From positions 3,960,841 through 4,024,840 of the forward strand of contig NZ_CP041970.1 in NCBI RefSeq assembly GCF_009884975.1: a DNA stretch of 64,000 nt, given 5' to 3'. A model generated the notes under the pieces. The model saw only the letters and a program-made list of their open reading frames with translations, was not told the origin of the DNA and made no database searches. This DNA comes from Acinetobacter dispersus. Lineage in GTDB: Bacteria > Pseudomonadota > Gammaproteobacteria > Pseudomonadales > Moraxellaceae. Shown one piece after another: positions 1 to 8,104 of the stretch. Every line of letters begins with the position of its first letter. Within the stretch, counting starts at the first letter, position 1. The position numbers were made by a program, and so were the translations under genes.

Positions 1-197
1 ATGATGGCATTGTTAAAGCCATGTCCCATGTGCAAGCTACCCGTGACGTTCGGTGGTGGAATCATGATACAGAATGATTCACCTTGACCTGATGGTTTGA
101 AATAACCTTGTTGTTCCCAGATTTGATACCATTTCTTTTCGATCTCGGTTGGATCGTAAGTGGTTGCAATATTTTGAGCAGATTGAGCGTCAGTCAT
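1..197 (-). CDS. valS: Valyl-tRNA synthetase, N-terminal part (cut by window start)
   Basis: Only the first 65 codons are present; the gene runs off the left edge on the minus strand. The translation opens MTDAQSAQNIATTYDPTEIE and continues with a segment ending PPPNVTGSLHMGHGFNNAI. The PPPNVTGxLHMGHG block is the class I HIGH-type ATP-binding signature as it appears in valyl-tRNA synthetases, and the lead-in YDPTEIEKKWYQIWE is also typical of ValS. The enzyme charges tRNA-Val in the cytoplasm. The start is the ATG read from 197 to 195, the only start that gives the usual ValS N-terminus. Editing and anticodon-binding domains lie outside the window. Confidence 0.93.
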   Translation of the reverse strand, partial: MTDAQSAQNIATTYDPTEIEKKWYQIWEQQGYFKPSGQGESFCIMIPPPNVTGSLHMGHGFNNAI

Positions 198-568
198 AGT
201 ACAGAAGATTAAAATTGAATAAAAAATTAGATCTATTGTAGCAAAAAATCCTCGTTTCTGTAGGCATTTCAGCCATGCCAAGTGTTAATGCGAAAAGCTG
301 CTCAATTAATGTCTGAATTGCCGTTTTTTGAGCGTTTATAGAGGAGATGTTTAGTACAGCTTCATAATGTGGCTTTTATGACCGATGATCGACAGCTCAA
401 TCAAGATAAATGCTTTATAGACTTCATTTTTTTTCGAAAAAGCCGATGAAAGGCGTTGGATTTTTATACAAATAGGATTAGATTTGTGTAATGCATCACA
501 TAACTTAAAAATATTGATGCTCAAAACAACAATATAAGAATGCGAAAACTAAAAAAGGGATGCTTCTC
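198..568. other. Intergenic region between valS and the first unknown gene
   Basis: AT-rich 370-bp gap between two divergent genes, so it should hold both promoters. I could not assign -35/-10 pairs with confidence. No RNA gene, mobile element or long repeat was seen. Confidence 0.5.
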
Positions 569-1249
569 ATGAGTTATTCAATCCTGTTGAAAATTAATGA
601 CGTCACACATGGACAATTTGAAACCATCCGCCAGCAACTCAATGCAGGTACGCATGAGAGTCAATCACGTATCTTGGGTGAAGTGTTATCCGAAATTGCC
701 TGTGATATTGTCGAGCAAGTGTTTTCCGTACTCTTGATTCAGAATCGTCAGCCAACTCAATTGACGCATAAGTACACTGTTGAGTCGGAAAAAGTCATTC
801 AACAGATTATTGGCGCGGTGCGTAAATATATGCCGTGGTCAATTGCACTGTTTGGGAATGAACGTCTGTGTCCATTTGCCAATTATTTTTCCAATATGAT
901 CAAGTACCACGATGAGCAGGTTTATGTGTCTTATCCGATTGATCGTCAGTTGGTGCAGCAGGCACATACATTGATCACACAACTCAAAAATAATGAAATC
1001 AGCGATATGGTTGATGTATTCCAAACCTTAATTCAGATTGTGGATTTGGGCGTGACTAGCTTGATTCGTGAACCGAAAAAATGTCTCAAATTTAATACCG
1101 TAGTCGATAAAACCTTAAATGGGGTGATCAATATGACTGCACATTTAAGTTATAAGCGTTTAGAGAAAATGGGTAATCAGGTTGATGCCAATGCCGCAAC
1201 CGATTGCGTCAACCATTTTTTAGCATTTATGCATGTCGATACAGAATAG
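569..1249 (+). CDS. Conserved protein of unknown function, paralogue 1 of tandem pair
   Basis: Encodes about 226 residues of unknown function. It is clearly paralogous to the next gene. Shared blocks include LSEIACDIVEQVFSVLL, ESEKVIQQI, RKYMPWSI.FFGNERL and a very well conserved C-terminal part reading LIREPKKCLKFN, VVDKTLNGVINMT and YKRLEKMG. No signal peptide or membrane segment is visible and the protein looks soluble and mostly helical. An ATG at 560 is in frame, but the AAAGGG ending at 559 is correctly spaced only from the ATG at 569, and the start MSYSILLKI aligns with MNTAVFLNI of the paralogue. I recognise no named domain. The pair looks like a lineage-specific duplication. Confidence 0.8.
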   Translation: MSYSILLKINDVTHGQFETIRQQLNAGTHESQSRILGEVLSEIACDIVEQVFSVLLIQNRQPTQLTHKYTVESEKVIQQIIGAVRKYMPWSIALFGNERLCPFANYFSNMIKYHDEQVYVSYPIDRQLVQQAHTLITQLKNNEISDMVDVFQTLIQIVDLGVTSLIREPKKCLKFNTVVDKTLNGVINMTAHLSYKRLEKMGNQVDANAATDCVNHFLAFMHVDTE

Positions 1250-1306
1250 AGTGTGCTAAATTCGGCGTGTACAACGCCAAAAATGATAGAAAAATTGATC
1301 TGATTA

Positions 1307-1334
1307 AAGGGCTTGTTGAACAAGCTCTTTTTTT
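1307..1334 (+). terminator. Rho-independent terminator between tandem paralogues
   Basis: Stem GGGCTTG / CAAGCTC (one G-U pair) with a short loop, followed by a run of eight T. It sits between the two paralogous genes, so the second may need its own promoter or depend on read-through. Confidence 0.8.
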
Positions 1335-1362
1335 ATGGAATCTTACAATTAGGGTTATGAGA

Positions 1363-2025
1363 ATGAACACCGCCGTTTTTTTAAATATTCATGCGGATAC
1401 TTATGCACGTTTTGCACATATTCGGACGCAATTATTGCAAGGAAGTAAAGAAAGTCAGGCCAATGCTTTGGGCAGTGTATTGTCTGAAATGGCTTGTGAA
1501 GTAATTGAACAAGTATTTATGGTGCTGTTACAAGAAAATCAGCAGTATTCACAAACGGGTGAATCTGAAAAAGTGATTCAGCAAATTTTGGAAGCAATTC
1601 GCAAATATATGCCATGGTCGATTTCATTTTTTGGCAATGACCGCTTAATCCCTTTGGTGGAATATCTCTCTAAAACCCTGCAACTTGAAGATGAACAGGT
1701 ATATATGACTTATCCTGTTGAGCAGCATTTGGCTCAAAAGGTCATCGTTTCTAGCCAAAAGTTGGCAGGAGGAGATCATCGAGAAATTTCAAATGCACTC
1801 AAACTTCTTACCGAAGTCATTGATGCTGGTGTCACCCATTTGATTCGTGAACCAAAGAAATGTCTCAAGTTCAATTTTGTGGTCGATAAAACCCTTAATG
1901 GGGTGATTAATATGACCACACATTTGGGTTATAAGCGTTTGGAAAAATTAGGCACGCAAATTGATCAGCAAGTAGCAGCAACATATGTAGATTACTTCCT
2001 GAAATTTATGCGTCATCAAGCATAG
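1363..2025 (+). CDS. Conserved protein of unknown function, paralogue 2 of tandem pair
   Basis: Encodes about 220 residues. The frame is open upstream as far as 1204, but that part overlaps the previous gene and the terminator at 1307-1334 and does not look coding. AGGG at 1351-1354 gives good spacing to the ATG at 1363 (MNTAVFLNIHAD), which also aligns with the paralogue. The C-terminal signature LIREPKKCLKFN, VVDKTLNGVINMT, YKRLEKLG is almost identical to that of the gene at 569, while the middle differs more. This pattern suggests the C-terminal part is the functional core. No signal peptide, membrane span or known motif was seen. Function unknown. Confidence 0.8.
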   Translation: MNTAVFLNIHADTYARFAHIRTQLLQGSKESQANALGSVLSEMACEVIEQVFMVLLQENQQYSQTGESEKVIQQILEAIRKYMPWSISFFGNDRLIPLVEYLSKTLQLEDEQVYMTYPVEQHLAQKVIVSSQKLAGGDHREISNALKLLTEVIDAGVTHLIREPKKCLKFNFVVDKTLNGVINMTTHLGYKRLEKLGTQIDQQVAATYVDYFLKFMRHQA

Positions 2026-2038
2026 GTAGGGCATGGAA

Positions 2039-2845
2039 ATGGCAAAACTCAAAACTCTTGAAAATAAAGTGGTCTGGATTACGGGTGCTTCATCTGGCTT
2101 AGGTAAAGCTTTAGCTCGTGAATGTGCATTGCAAGGTGCACAAGTGGTGCTCACCTCACGTCGTTATGATGAACTGGAAGCAGTGCGAGTTGGGTTACTT
2201 AAACCCGAACAGCATCTTTCGATTGCCGCAGATATTACCGATGAAGCCCAAGTTCGTCATGCGCATGAACAAGTTTTGGCAAGTAAAGGGCGTATTGATT
2301 GGCTGATCAATAATGCAGGTTTGAGCCAGCGTGCTCTGATTCAAGAGACCACCATGCAAACTGAACGTGCCATCATGGAGGTTGATTATTTCTCGCAAGT
2401 GTTCTTTACCAAGACTGTATTGCCAACTTTCCTGAAACAAAAATCAGGCCGTGTGGTGTTTGTATCCAGTGTCGCAGGTTTACTCGGTACGCAATATCGC
2501 GCGACCTATTCAGCAGCCAAAGCAGCCATTCATATGTGGGCCAACAGTTTGCGTGCTGAAGTTGCACCTGAAGGTGTTGAAGTTTCGGTGGTTTTCCCAG
2601 GCTTTGTCAAAACCAATGTTTCTTTTAATGCCTTAAATGGTGAAGGCAAGCCTCAAGGTCATCAGGATGAAGCCATTGAAAATGGTTTAGATGCTGATGT
2701 ATTTGCTGAGCGTGTGGTGGAGTCGTTGATGGCAGGCGAGCAATATATTGTGGTTGGTGGGAAAAAAGAACAATTGGGTGTGTTGGTTTCTCGATTGTCA
2801 CCAAACTTGTTGTATAAGATGATTCGCAAAATGAAAGTGAAATGA
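2039..2845 (+). CDS. Short-chain dehydrogenase/reductase (SDR) family oxidoreductase
   Basis: Classical SDR of about 268 residues. The cofactor motif TGASSGLG lies at residues 15-22, NNAG near residue 90 and the catalytic YSAAK near residue 160, preceded by the serine of VVFVSSVAG. These are the NAD(P)-binding and Ser-Tyr-Lys catalytic features of the family. The substrate cannot be read from sequence; the closest remembered group is the DHRS7-like SDRs. Of two in-frame ATGs (2033 and 2039), the second has usable spacing from the AGGTAGGG just upstream. The stop overlaps the start of the next gene by four bases (ATGA), so the two are probably translated together. Confidence 0.85.
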   Translation: MAKLKTLENKVVWITGASSGLGKALARECALQGAQVVLTSRRYDELEAVRVGLLKPEQHLSIAADITDEAQVRHAHEQVLASKGRIDWLINNAGLSQRALIQETTMQTERAIMEVDYFSQVFFTKTVLPTFLKQKSGRVVFVSSVAGLLGTQYRATYSAAKAAIHMWANSLRAEVAPEGVEVSVVFPGFVKTNVSFNALNGEGKPQGHQDEAIENGLDADVFAERVVESLMAGEQYIVVGGKKEQLGVLVSRLSPNLLYKMIRKMKVK

Positions 2846-3549
2846 GTGTGAATAATCGTAAGAAAGCTGTTTTTAATTGGAGCGGTGGTAAAGACTCTTC
2901 ATTGGCACTGTATAAAGTCTTACAGCAAAATGAATTTGAGGTGGTTGCTTTATTAACCACGGTCAATGAAGAAACAGCATTGTCATCCATGCATGCCATT
3001 CCGCATGCATTGCTTGAAAAGCAGGCTGAAAGTATTGGTATTCCACTCTATCCTGTATTTTTACCGAAGAATTTGCCTATCTATGAGCAACGGATGCTCG
3101 ATGCAGCCAATCATTTTAAGGCACAGGGCGTTGAGCACTTTATCTTTGGCGATATTTACTTGAGCGATGTGCGCAAATATCGTGAAGACCGGTTACATCC
3201 TTTAGGCATTGAAGTGGTTGAGCCGATATGGAATCTGAACTCGCTTGAAGTGATGCAGGATTTCTTAGATTCAGGCATTAAAACCAAAATTATCGTAACT
3301 GATGCCAGTAAGTTAGATGAGTCGTTTATTGGTCAAGATATCGATGCGGATTTGATTGAACGGATGCCAAGCGAAGTCGATGTCTGTGGCGAAAACGGCG
3401 AGTACCATACTTTTGCTTATGCAGGAGGTTTATTCAAACATCCTGTTGAATTTGAAATTGCTGAAATTCGTCAGATGTCATACGAGTTTAAGTTAGAAGA
3501 TGGGGAAGAGAAAACCTATCACTATTGGCAAGCAATTTTCGCTGAGTAG
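2842..3549 (+). CDS. Dph6-like ATP-binding protein (diphthine-ammonia ligase family)
   Basis: A 235-residue protein of the PP-loop ATP pyrophosphatase superfamily. The loop SGGKDS is at residues 14-19. Later blocks GDIYLSDVRKYRED and DVCGENGEYHTFAY are typical of the group related to eukaryotic diphthamide synthase Dph6. Bacteria lack diphthamide, so the bacterial substrate is uncertain; an ATP-dependent amidation or adenylation is expected. The start ATG overlaps the stop of the SDR gene, giving a two-gene operon. That coupling hints at a shared small-molecule pathway, but this is inference. Confidence 0.85.
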   Translation: MSVNNRKKAVFNWSGGKDSSLALYKVLQQNEFEVVALLTTVNEETALSSMHAIPHALLEKQAESIGIPLYPVFLPKNLPIYEQRMLDAANHFKAQGVEHFIFGDIYLSDVRKYREDRLHPLGIEVVEPIWNLNSLEVMQDFLDSGIKTKIIVTDASKLDESFIGQDIDADLIERMPSEVDVCGENGEYHTFAYAGGLFKHPVEFEIAEIRQMSYEFKLEDGEEKTYHYWQAIFAE

Positions 3550-3556
3550 GGCAAAT

Positions 3557-3583
3557 ATCCTGTGCATGACACAGGAATTTTTA
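3557..3583 (+). terminator. Likely terminator after the Dph6-like gene
   Basis: Hairpin CCTGTG / CACAGG with a five-base loop, followed by AATTTTT. The T tract is short, so termination may be partial. Confidence 0.55.
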
Positions 3584-3777
3584 AAAATCATTAAACCTGT
3601 TATTTACTTTTTATTAAAAAAAGCTACTTGATAAAAACAAGATATTTTTTGCACAATCATTCGGTCTTCACTGAAAAATAAGCATAATACCAAGCTCTGG
3701 CATCAGCGCGAATCGCTGCCTAGATCCAAATGAATAATACTAACCTCTCTTTAGCAGTGAAGGCACGGAGATTGTAC

Positions 3778-5406
3778 ATGGAAAGACGACTTTCACTTCT
3801 GGCCAAGGAGCGCACGATTGCCCACTCTGGTTATAACCGTTGGCTCTTGCCTCCTGCCGCGTTAGCAATTCATCTCAGTATCGGTATGGCCTATGGCTTT
3901 TCTGTGTTTTGGTTGCCATTATCCAAAGCATTGGGAATTGATGCGCCAATCGAATGTAAAAATATAGGTCTGCTTGAGCAGTTGTTCACTACAACCTGCG
4001 ACTGGAGTGTGTCTACATTAAGCATTATGTACACGCTGTTTTTTGTCTTTTTAGGTTCATCCGCATTTTTGTTTGGTGGTTGGCTTGAACATGCAGGACC
4101 GCGAAAGGCAGGCGTGGTTGCGGCATTTTGCTGGGCAAGTGGTTTGATCTTATCTGCACTGGGTGTTTATACGCATCAGTTGTGGTTATTGTGGTTGGGA
4201 GGTGGAATAGGGGGCATCGGGCTTGGGCTTGGCTATATTTCACCTGTATCTACCCTGATTAAGTGGTTTCCAGACCGTCGTGGTTTAGCAACAGGTCTTG
4301 CCATTATGGGCTTTGGTGGAGGCGCCATGATTGGTGCACCATTGGCAGATAAGTTAATGAAGTTCTTTGCAACGGATACCTCTGTGGGTGTCTGGCAAAC
4401 GTTTTTGGTACTGGCTGCCGTTTATTTTATTTTTATGATTGGCGGTGCCTTTGGTTATCGCATTCCGCCCTCAAATTGGAAGCCGAGTGGCTGGCAACCA
4501 GCAGTAACACAGGCGACGGGTCTTGTGACCAATCGTCATGTGCATTTAAATAAGGCATGGAAAACCAAGCAGTTCTGGTTGATTTGGGGCGTACTCTGTT
4601 TAAACGTATCTGCTGGTATTGGTATTTTAGCAATGGCTTCACCATTGTTACAGGAGGTATTTGGCGGACGCCTACTCGGTTTAGATGTGGGGATTAATGA
4701 ATTAAACGCAGAGCAAAAAATGCAGATTGCAACCTTTGCAGCAGGTTTTACGGGTTTACTGTCCTTATTTAATATTGCTGGGCGCTTCTTCTGGGCATCG
4801 ACATCGGACTTTATTGGTCGTAAAAACACATATTTCATTTTTCTCGCATTGGGTTTCTTGTTATATGTCTCGATTCCACATTTGGCACATGCCGAAAATT
4901 TGCCATTATTCGTTTTAGCCTTCTGTGTCATCCTGTCGATGTATGGTGGTGGTTTTGCCACTGTACCTGCTTATTTGGCTGATATTTTCGGTACCCAAAT
5001 GGTTGGGGCCATTCATGGGCGTTTGCTTACCGCATGGTCTGTGGCAGGCGTATTTGGAACCTTACTGATTACCAATATTCGAGATTATCAACTGGCACAT
5101 GGCGTAGCTCAAGCGCAATCTTATGACACGACGATGTATATTTTGGCAGCTATGTTAGCGATTGGATTTGTACTCAATTTAATGGTCAAACCAGTTGATG
5201 AAGATAAATACATGACAGAGGCTGAATTGGCCGCAGAAAAGGCTTTGGCACATGAGAAATTACCGCAAGATTTAAGCCTGAATCATGATGTAGCACATGC
5301 GCCATCCAAAACAATTACTGTGGTACTTGCTTGGTTGGTAGTGGGTCTCCCTTTGTTGGCAGGGATTTGGTTTACCTTACAAAAGGCAATTGTTTTATTT
5401 CATTAA
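3778..5406 (+). CDS. OFA-family MFS transporter (oxalate/formate antiporter type)
   Basis: Major facilitator of about 542 residues with roughly a dozen hydrophobic segments. The block NRWLLPPAALAIHLSIGMAY near the N-terminus and YGFSVFWLPL after it match the oxalate:formate antiporter (OFA) group. The internal GGWLEHAGPRKAG loop and the WFPDRRGLATGLA segment are MFS loop motifs. The substrate in Acinetobacter is unknown; a small carboxylate is the family expectation. The frame is open from ATG 3730, but GGAG at 3767-3770 is well spaced from the ATG at 3778 (MERRLSLLAKER), whereas 3730 has no Shine-Dalgarno sequence. A late cytoplasmic stretch precedes a final hydrophobic segment at the C-terminus. 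Confidence 0.82.
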   Translation: MERRLSLLAKERTIAHSGYNRWLLPPAALAIHLSIGMAYGFSVFWLPLSKALGIDAPIECKNIGLLEQLFTTTCDWSVSTLSIMYTLFFVFLGSSAFLFGGWLEHAGPRKAGVVAAFCWASGLILSALGVYTHQLWLLWLGGGIGGIGLGLGYISPVSTLIKWFPDRRGLATGLAIMGFGGGAMIGAPLADKLMKFFATDTSVGVWQTFLVLAAVYFIFMIGGAFGYRIPPSNWKPSGWQPAVTQATGLVTNRHVHLNKAWKTKQFWLIWGVLCLNVSAGIGILAMASPLLQEVFGGRLLGLDVGINELNAEQKMQIATFAAGFTGLLSLFNIAGRFFWASTSDFIGRKNTYFIFLALGFLLYVSIPHLAHAENLPLFVLAFCVILSMYGGGFATVPAYLADIFGTQMVGAIHGRLLTAWSVAGVFGTLLITNIRDYQLAHGVAQAQSYDTTMYILAAMLAIGFVLNLMVKPVDEDKYMTEAELAAEKALAHEKLPQDLSLNHDVAHAPSKTITVVLAWLVVGLPLLAGIWFTLQKAIVLFH

Positions 5407-5426
5407 CTTTAAAATCTAAGCGATAA

Positions 5427-5457
5427 AAAATGCCTCATGATTTGAGGCATTTTTTAT
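5427..5457 (+). terminator. Rho-independent terminator after the OFA transporter
   Basis: Stem AATGCCTCA / TGAGGCATT with a short loop, followed by TTTTTATTTT. Confidence 0.85.
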
Positions 5458-5574
5458 TTTATGGGTACTACAGTAATTTCCTAATAGGCTACTGAGGCAA
5501 ACGTCCAAAATAGAAGGGTTTATTAGAGCTCTTTCAAAAGTTGAAAATGATCAATCATTGGTAAAAATGGTGTA

Positions 5575-5689
5575 GAAAGTCCTTTCTCCCTTGGGGGGAT
5601 GAGGGCTGCAAGTCCGTAAGAGGATGAGAGGGATTCTTCATATAAATCCTCTCCCTAGCCCTCTCCTTTAAAAAGGAGAGGGAACTTTC
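5575..5689. repeat. Dispersed intergenic repeat, copy A (two inverted units)
   Basis: A pyrimidine/purine-rich element. Its right half starts AATCCTCTCCCTAGCCC, has an inner hairpin CCCTCTCC / GGAGAGGG and ends AACTTTC. The left half, read on the minus strand, is a diverged copy starting AATCCCTCTCATCC and ending ACTTTC. The AATCC ends meet in the centre, so the two units face head to head. Related copies lie at 23424-23512 and 49604-49710 with the opposite arrangement. No coding capacity. The rest of this gap (5407-5733) holds only the terminator above. Confidence 0.7.
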
Positions 5690-5733
5690 ATTGCGAATTC
5701 AATACAGCTCAAAAAATGATTTATGCAAGAACT

Positions 5734-6168
5734 CTATTCTATGATTGCTGTACCATAAGCAAACACTTCAACCATACCACCTTGCATCCCTAATTCGGTG
5801 GTACTGAGTCGAACTCCCATAATATGATTGGCACCCATGGCATGCGCTTCTTGCTTCAGGCGAATCACGGCTTCACGACGCGCCCGTTCCACCACACTTT
5901 CATAGCTGACCAAGCGCCCACCAAAGAAGTTTCGAATGGTTGCCAGTACATACTTAAAATAATCGTGGGAGATCACCACATTGCTACTGACCATTTGCCC
6001 ATAGGCTGAGGTTTCTACAAAGCGATTGGTATCAATACGGATATGGGAAAATTGCTTTTCTTTCTGATCCAGCTCACGTAAGTGTTTTTGCTCGATATGA
6101 CGACCAAAACCCCAACCGACTGAAAATAGGATCAGAAACAGGACAATCTGAAAAATTAATCCATCCAT
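5734..6168 (-). CDS. YbjQ-family protein with N-terminal membrane anchor
   Basis: A 144-residue protein. The first 20 or so residues (GLIFQIVLFLILFSVGWGFG) form one hydrophobic segment, probably a membrane anchor. The C-terminal 100 residues match the YbjQ/UPF0145 domain: NFFGGRLVSYESVVERARREA, AMGANHIMGVRLSTTELG and a final EVFAYGTAII. YbjQ domains form pentameric barrels; their physiological role is not settled and a metal- or small-molecule-binding role is only a family label. The next gene on the same strand encodes a second YbjQ protein, eight bases upstream, so they form an operon. Confidence 0.85.
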   Translation of the reverse strand: MDGLIFQIVLFLILFSVGWGFGRHIEQKHLRELDQKEKQFSHIRIDTNRFVETSAYGQMVSSNVVISHDYFKYVLATIRNFFGGRLVSYESVVERARREAVIRLKQEAHAMGANHIMGVRLSTTELGMQGGMVEVFAYGTAIIE

Positions 6169-6176
6169 AATTATGC

Positions 6177-6581
6177 CTATGCGCCGAATGGATCAGGAAG
6201 TTTCGGTGCAATCGGTTGCACCACTACCGCTGTACCATAGACAAATAACTCAGATGCACCTTGGGCAATATTTGAAGTTGAGAAACGAATGCCGACAATC
6301 GCATTGGCACCTAAAGCTTTGGCCTTATCAATCATACGTTGTGTGGCTTCTTGGCGTGATTCCTCTAGTAATTCGGTATATCCCGTCAATTCACCACCCA
6401 CAATATTCTTTAAACCTGCCATCAAATCACGACCAACATGTTTACTACGAACGGTGCTGCCATAAACCACATCTAGTTGACGTAAGATTTCGTGACCAGG
6501 TACAGACTCTAAACTGCTTAGTAACATCGTATTTTCTAAATCATCAATATATTGAGTTTGAAGATAAGAAATATTGGTCAT
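6177..6581 (-). CDS. YbjQ-family protein
   Basis: A YbjQ/UPF0145 domain protein without a membrane anchor. Recognisable blocks are VVYGSTVRSKHVGRDLMAG, IVGGELTGYTELLEESRQEA, ALGANAIVGIRFSTS and a final ELFVYGTAVV. The frame is open to 6626, but that upstream part crosses the terminator hairpin at 6591-6618. I chose ATG 6581 (MTNISYLQTQ), about 134 residues, because the following residues look protein-like. ATG 6527 (MLLSSLESVPG), which fits E. coli YbjQ length better, is a real alternative; neither has a strong Shine-Dalgarno sequence. It lies just upstream of the membrane-anchored paralogue on the same strand. Confidence 0.78.
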   Translation of the reverse strand: MTNISYLQTQYIDDLENTMLLSSLESVPGHEILRQLDVVYGSTVRSKHVGRDLMAGLKNIVGGELTGYTELLEESRQEATQRMIDKAKALGANAIVGIRFSTSNIAQGASELFVYGTAVVVQPIAPKLPDPFGA

Positions 6582-6590
6582 GGTTGCAAT

Positions 6591-6618
6591 AAAAAAGCTC
6601 ACCGAAGTGAGCTTTTTT
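6591..6618 (-). terminator. Rho-independent terminator after adeK
   Basis: Symmetric hairpin AAGCTCAC / GTGAGCTT with a CGAA loop, flanked by A and T runs. It follows the adeK stop on the minus strand and separates the efflux operon from the YbjQ pair. Confidence 0.85.
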
Positions 6619-6635
6619 ATTCGCAAAAGATGAAA

Positions 6636-8099
6636 TTATTTTTTTGCGTAATGTTGTTCAGAGCTCGATGGTTGATGAGCTACAGTTTCACTGGTTGAGG
6701 CTTTGAGACCACCGCCAAGTGTTTTGTAAAGTTCAACTTGGTTGTTGAGGTTGGCTTGTTGTAATAACAATAAACCTTGTTCTGCTGAATAAGCAGAACG
6801 TTGTGCATCCAATACGGTTAAATAGCTATCAATACCAGCACGGAAGCGGGCATTTGAAAGCTTGTATGTTGTATTAGTTGCGTCAACCAAACGACGTTGA
6901 GCGGTTAAACGGTCACCAATGTTAGCACGTGTTGCCAAAGCATCATTTACTTCACGGAAAGCTGACTGTACTGACTTCTCATAGTTAGCAAGTGCAATTT
7001 TCTGATCAGTTTCAGAGATTTTGACATTGGCCTTACGAGTACCCCAGTCAAAAATTGGGATATTCAAGCTTGGACCAATTGACCATAACGCATTCCCTGA
7101 TTTGAATAAGTCACTCAAATCAGTTGATGCATAACCAGCAGAACCAGTCAGGCTAATGGTTGGGAAGAGTTGGGCTTTAGCCGCACCAATATTCGCACCC
7201 GCAGCACTTAACTGGTATTCAGATGCTTTCACATCTGGACGGTTGTTGAGCAAGTCACTTGGTAAGCCAGCGCTAAACACGTTTTGTTGCGTGATACTCG
7301 CCACTTGTTGTTGAGGGAGCAAGTTCTGAGGAACTGGCTGACCAACAAGTAAGTTCAACAAGTTTTGTGCTTGAGCAACTTGAGTCTTGTAGTTCGCGAC
7401 ATCATTGCGTGCAGTTTCAACCGAAATTTGTGCTTGGCGCACAGGGATTTCGCTATCAATACCTACATCGAAACGTTTCTTGTTCAAGTTAAACGAGTCT
7501 TGTTGAGCTTTTAGCGTTTGATCCGCAAGTTTCAATTGTGCATTCGCATATGAGTAGTTTAACCATGCTTGAGTCACTTGGCTGATTAAACTGATCTGCG
7601 TTGCATCACGTGAGCTTTGTGTTGCGAGGTAGCTATCTAAAGCTGCATCTTTCAAGCTACGTACACGCCCCCAAAAATCTAACTCATATGCAGTTAGGCC
7701 CAAACCAACTTGATAGGTTGAATACGGGTTGTTTGGATCACGGGTAGGGGTGACCTGACGAACGGCGCTACCACTTGCCCCAATAGTTGGCAATTGGTTG
7801 TTTTCCGAAATTTGGTATTGCTGTTGCGCTTTTTGAATGTTCAACGTAGCAGTACGTAAATCACGGTTATTGGCAAGTGCTAGATCAAGCACTTGCAGTA
7901 AACGTTGGTCAGCAAAGAAGTCTTTGTAACCTTGTTCTGCAATTGATTTTCCAGAAGCATTGCCATAAGACGCGAAGCTTTCAGGAACATCTGAACTCAC
8001 AACAGGCTCTGGCCCGCGCATGCTTTGGCAGGCAGCCAAAGATAGCGCGAGTGCAGAGATTGCAATGCCACGACTGGAAATAGACCATACAGTTTGCAT
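6636..8099 (-). CDS. adeK: AdeK-like outer-membrane channel of RND efflux system
   Basis: A 487-residue lipoprotein of the OprM/TolC family, the outer-membrane channel of a tripartite RND pump. The N-terminus MQTVWSISSRGIAISALALS ends in the lipobox LAAC (Cys 24), then QSMRGPEPVV as remembered for Acinetobacter AdeK. Two internally related outer-membrane efflux repeats follow, with LNLLVGQPVP and RPDVKASEYQLSAAGANIGAAKA blocks. A TTG at 8108 also opens the frame, but AGGAG at 8111-8115 is too close to it; ATG 8099 gives the family N-terminus. The adeJ stop lies only five bases upstream, so adeJ and adeK should be co-translated. Terminator at 6591-6618. Confidence 0.93.
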   Translation of the reverse strand: MQTVWSISSRGIAISALALSLAACQSMRGPEPVVSSDVPESFASYGNASGKSIAEQGYKDFFADQRLLQVLDLALANNRDLRTATLNIQKAQQQYQISENNQLPTIGASGSAVRQVTPTRDPNNPYSTYQVGLGLTAYELDFWGRVRSLKDAALDSYLATQSSRDATQISLISQVTQAWLNYSYANAQLKLADQTLKAQQDSFNLNKKRFDVGIDSEIPVRQAQISVETARNDVANYKTQVAQAQNLLNLLVGQPVPQNLLPQQQVASITQQNVFSAGLPSDLLNNRPDVKASEYQLSAAGANIGAAKAQLFPTISLTGSAGYASTDLSDLFKSGNALWSIGPSLNIPIFDWGTRKANVKISETDQKIALANYEKSVQSAFREVNDALATRANIGDRLTAQRRLVDATNTTYKLSNARFRAGIDSYLTVLDAQRSAYSAEQGLLLLQQANLNNQVELYKTLGGGLKASTSETVAHQPSSSEQHYAKK

Positions 8100-8104
8100 C
8101 ACGA

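Noticed and set aside
4536..4961. 141-codon minus-strand frame inside the OFA transporter
   Set aside because: Antisense to a well-supported MFS gene with no start signal.
6173..6592. 139-codon plus-strand frame antisense to the YbjQ gene
   Set aside because: It is the shadow of the clear YbjQ-family gene on the minus strand.
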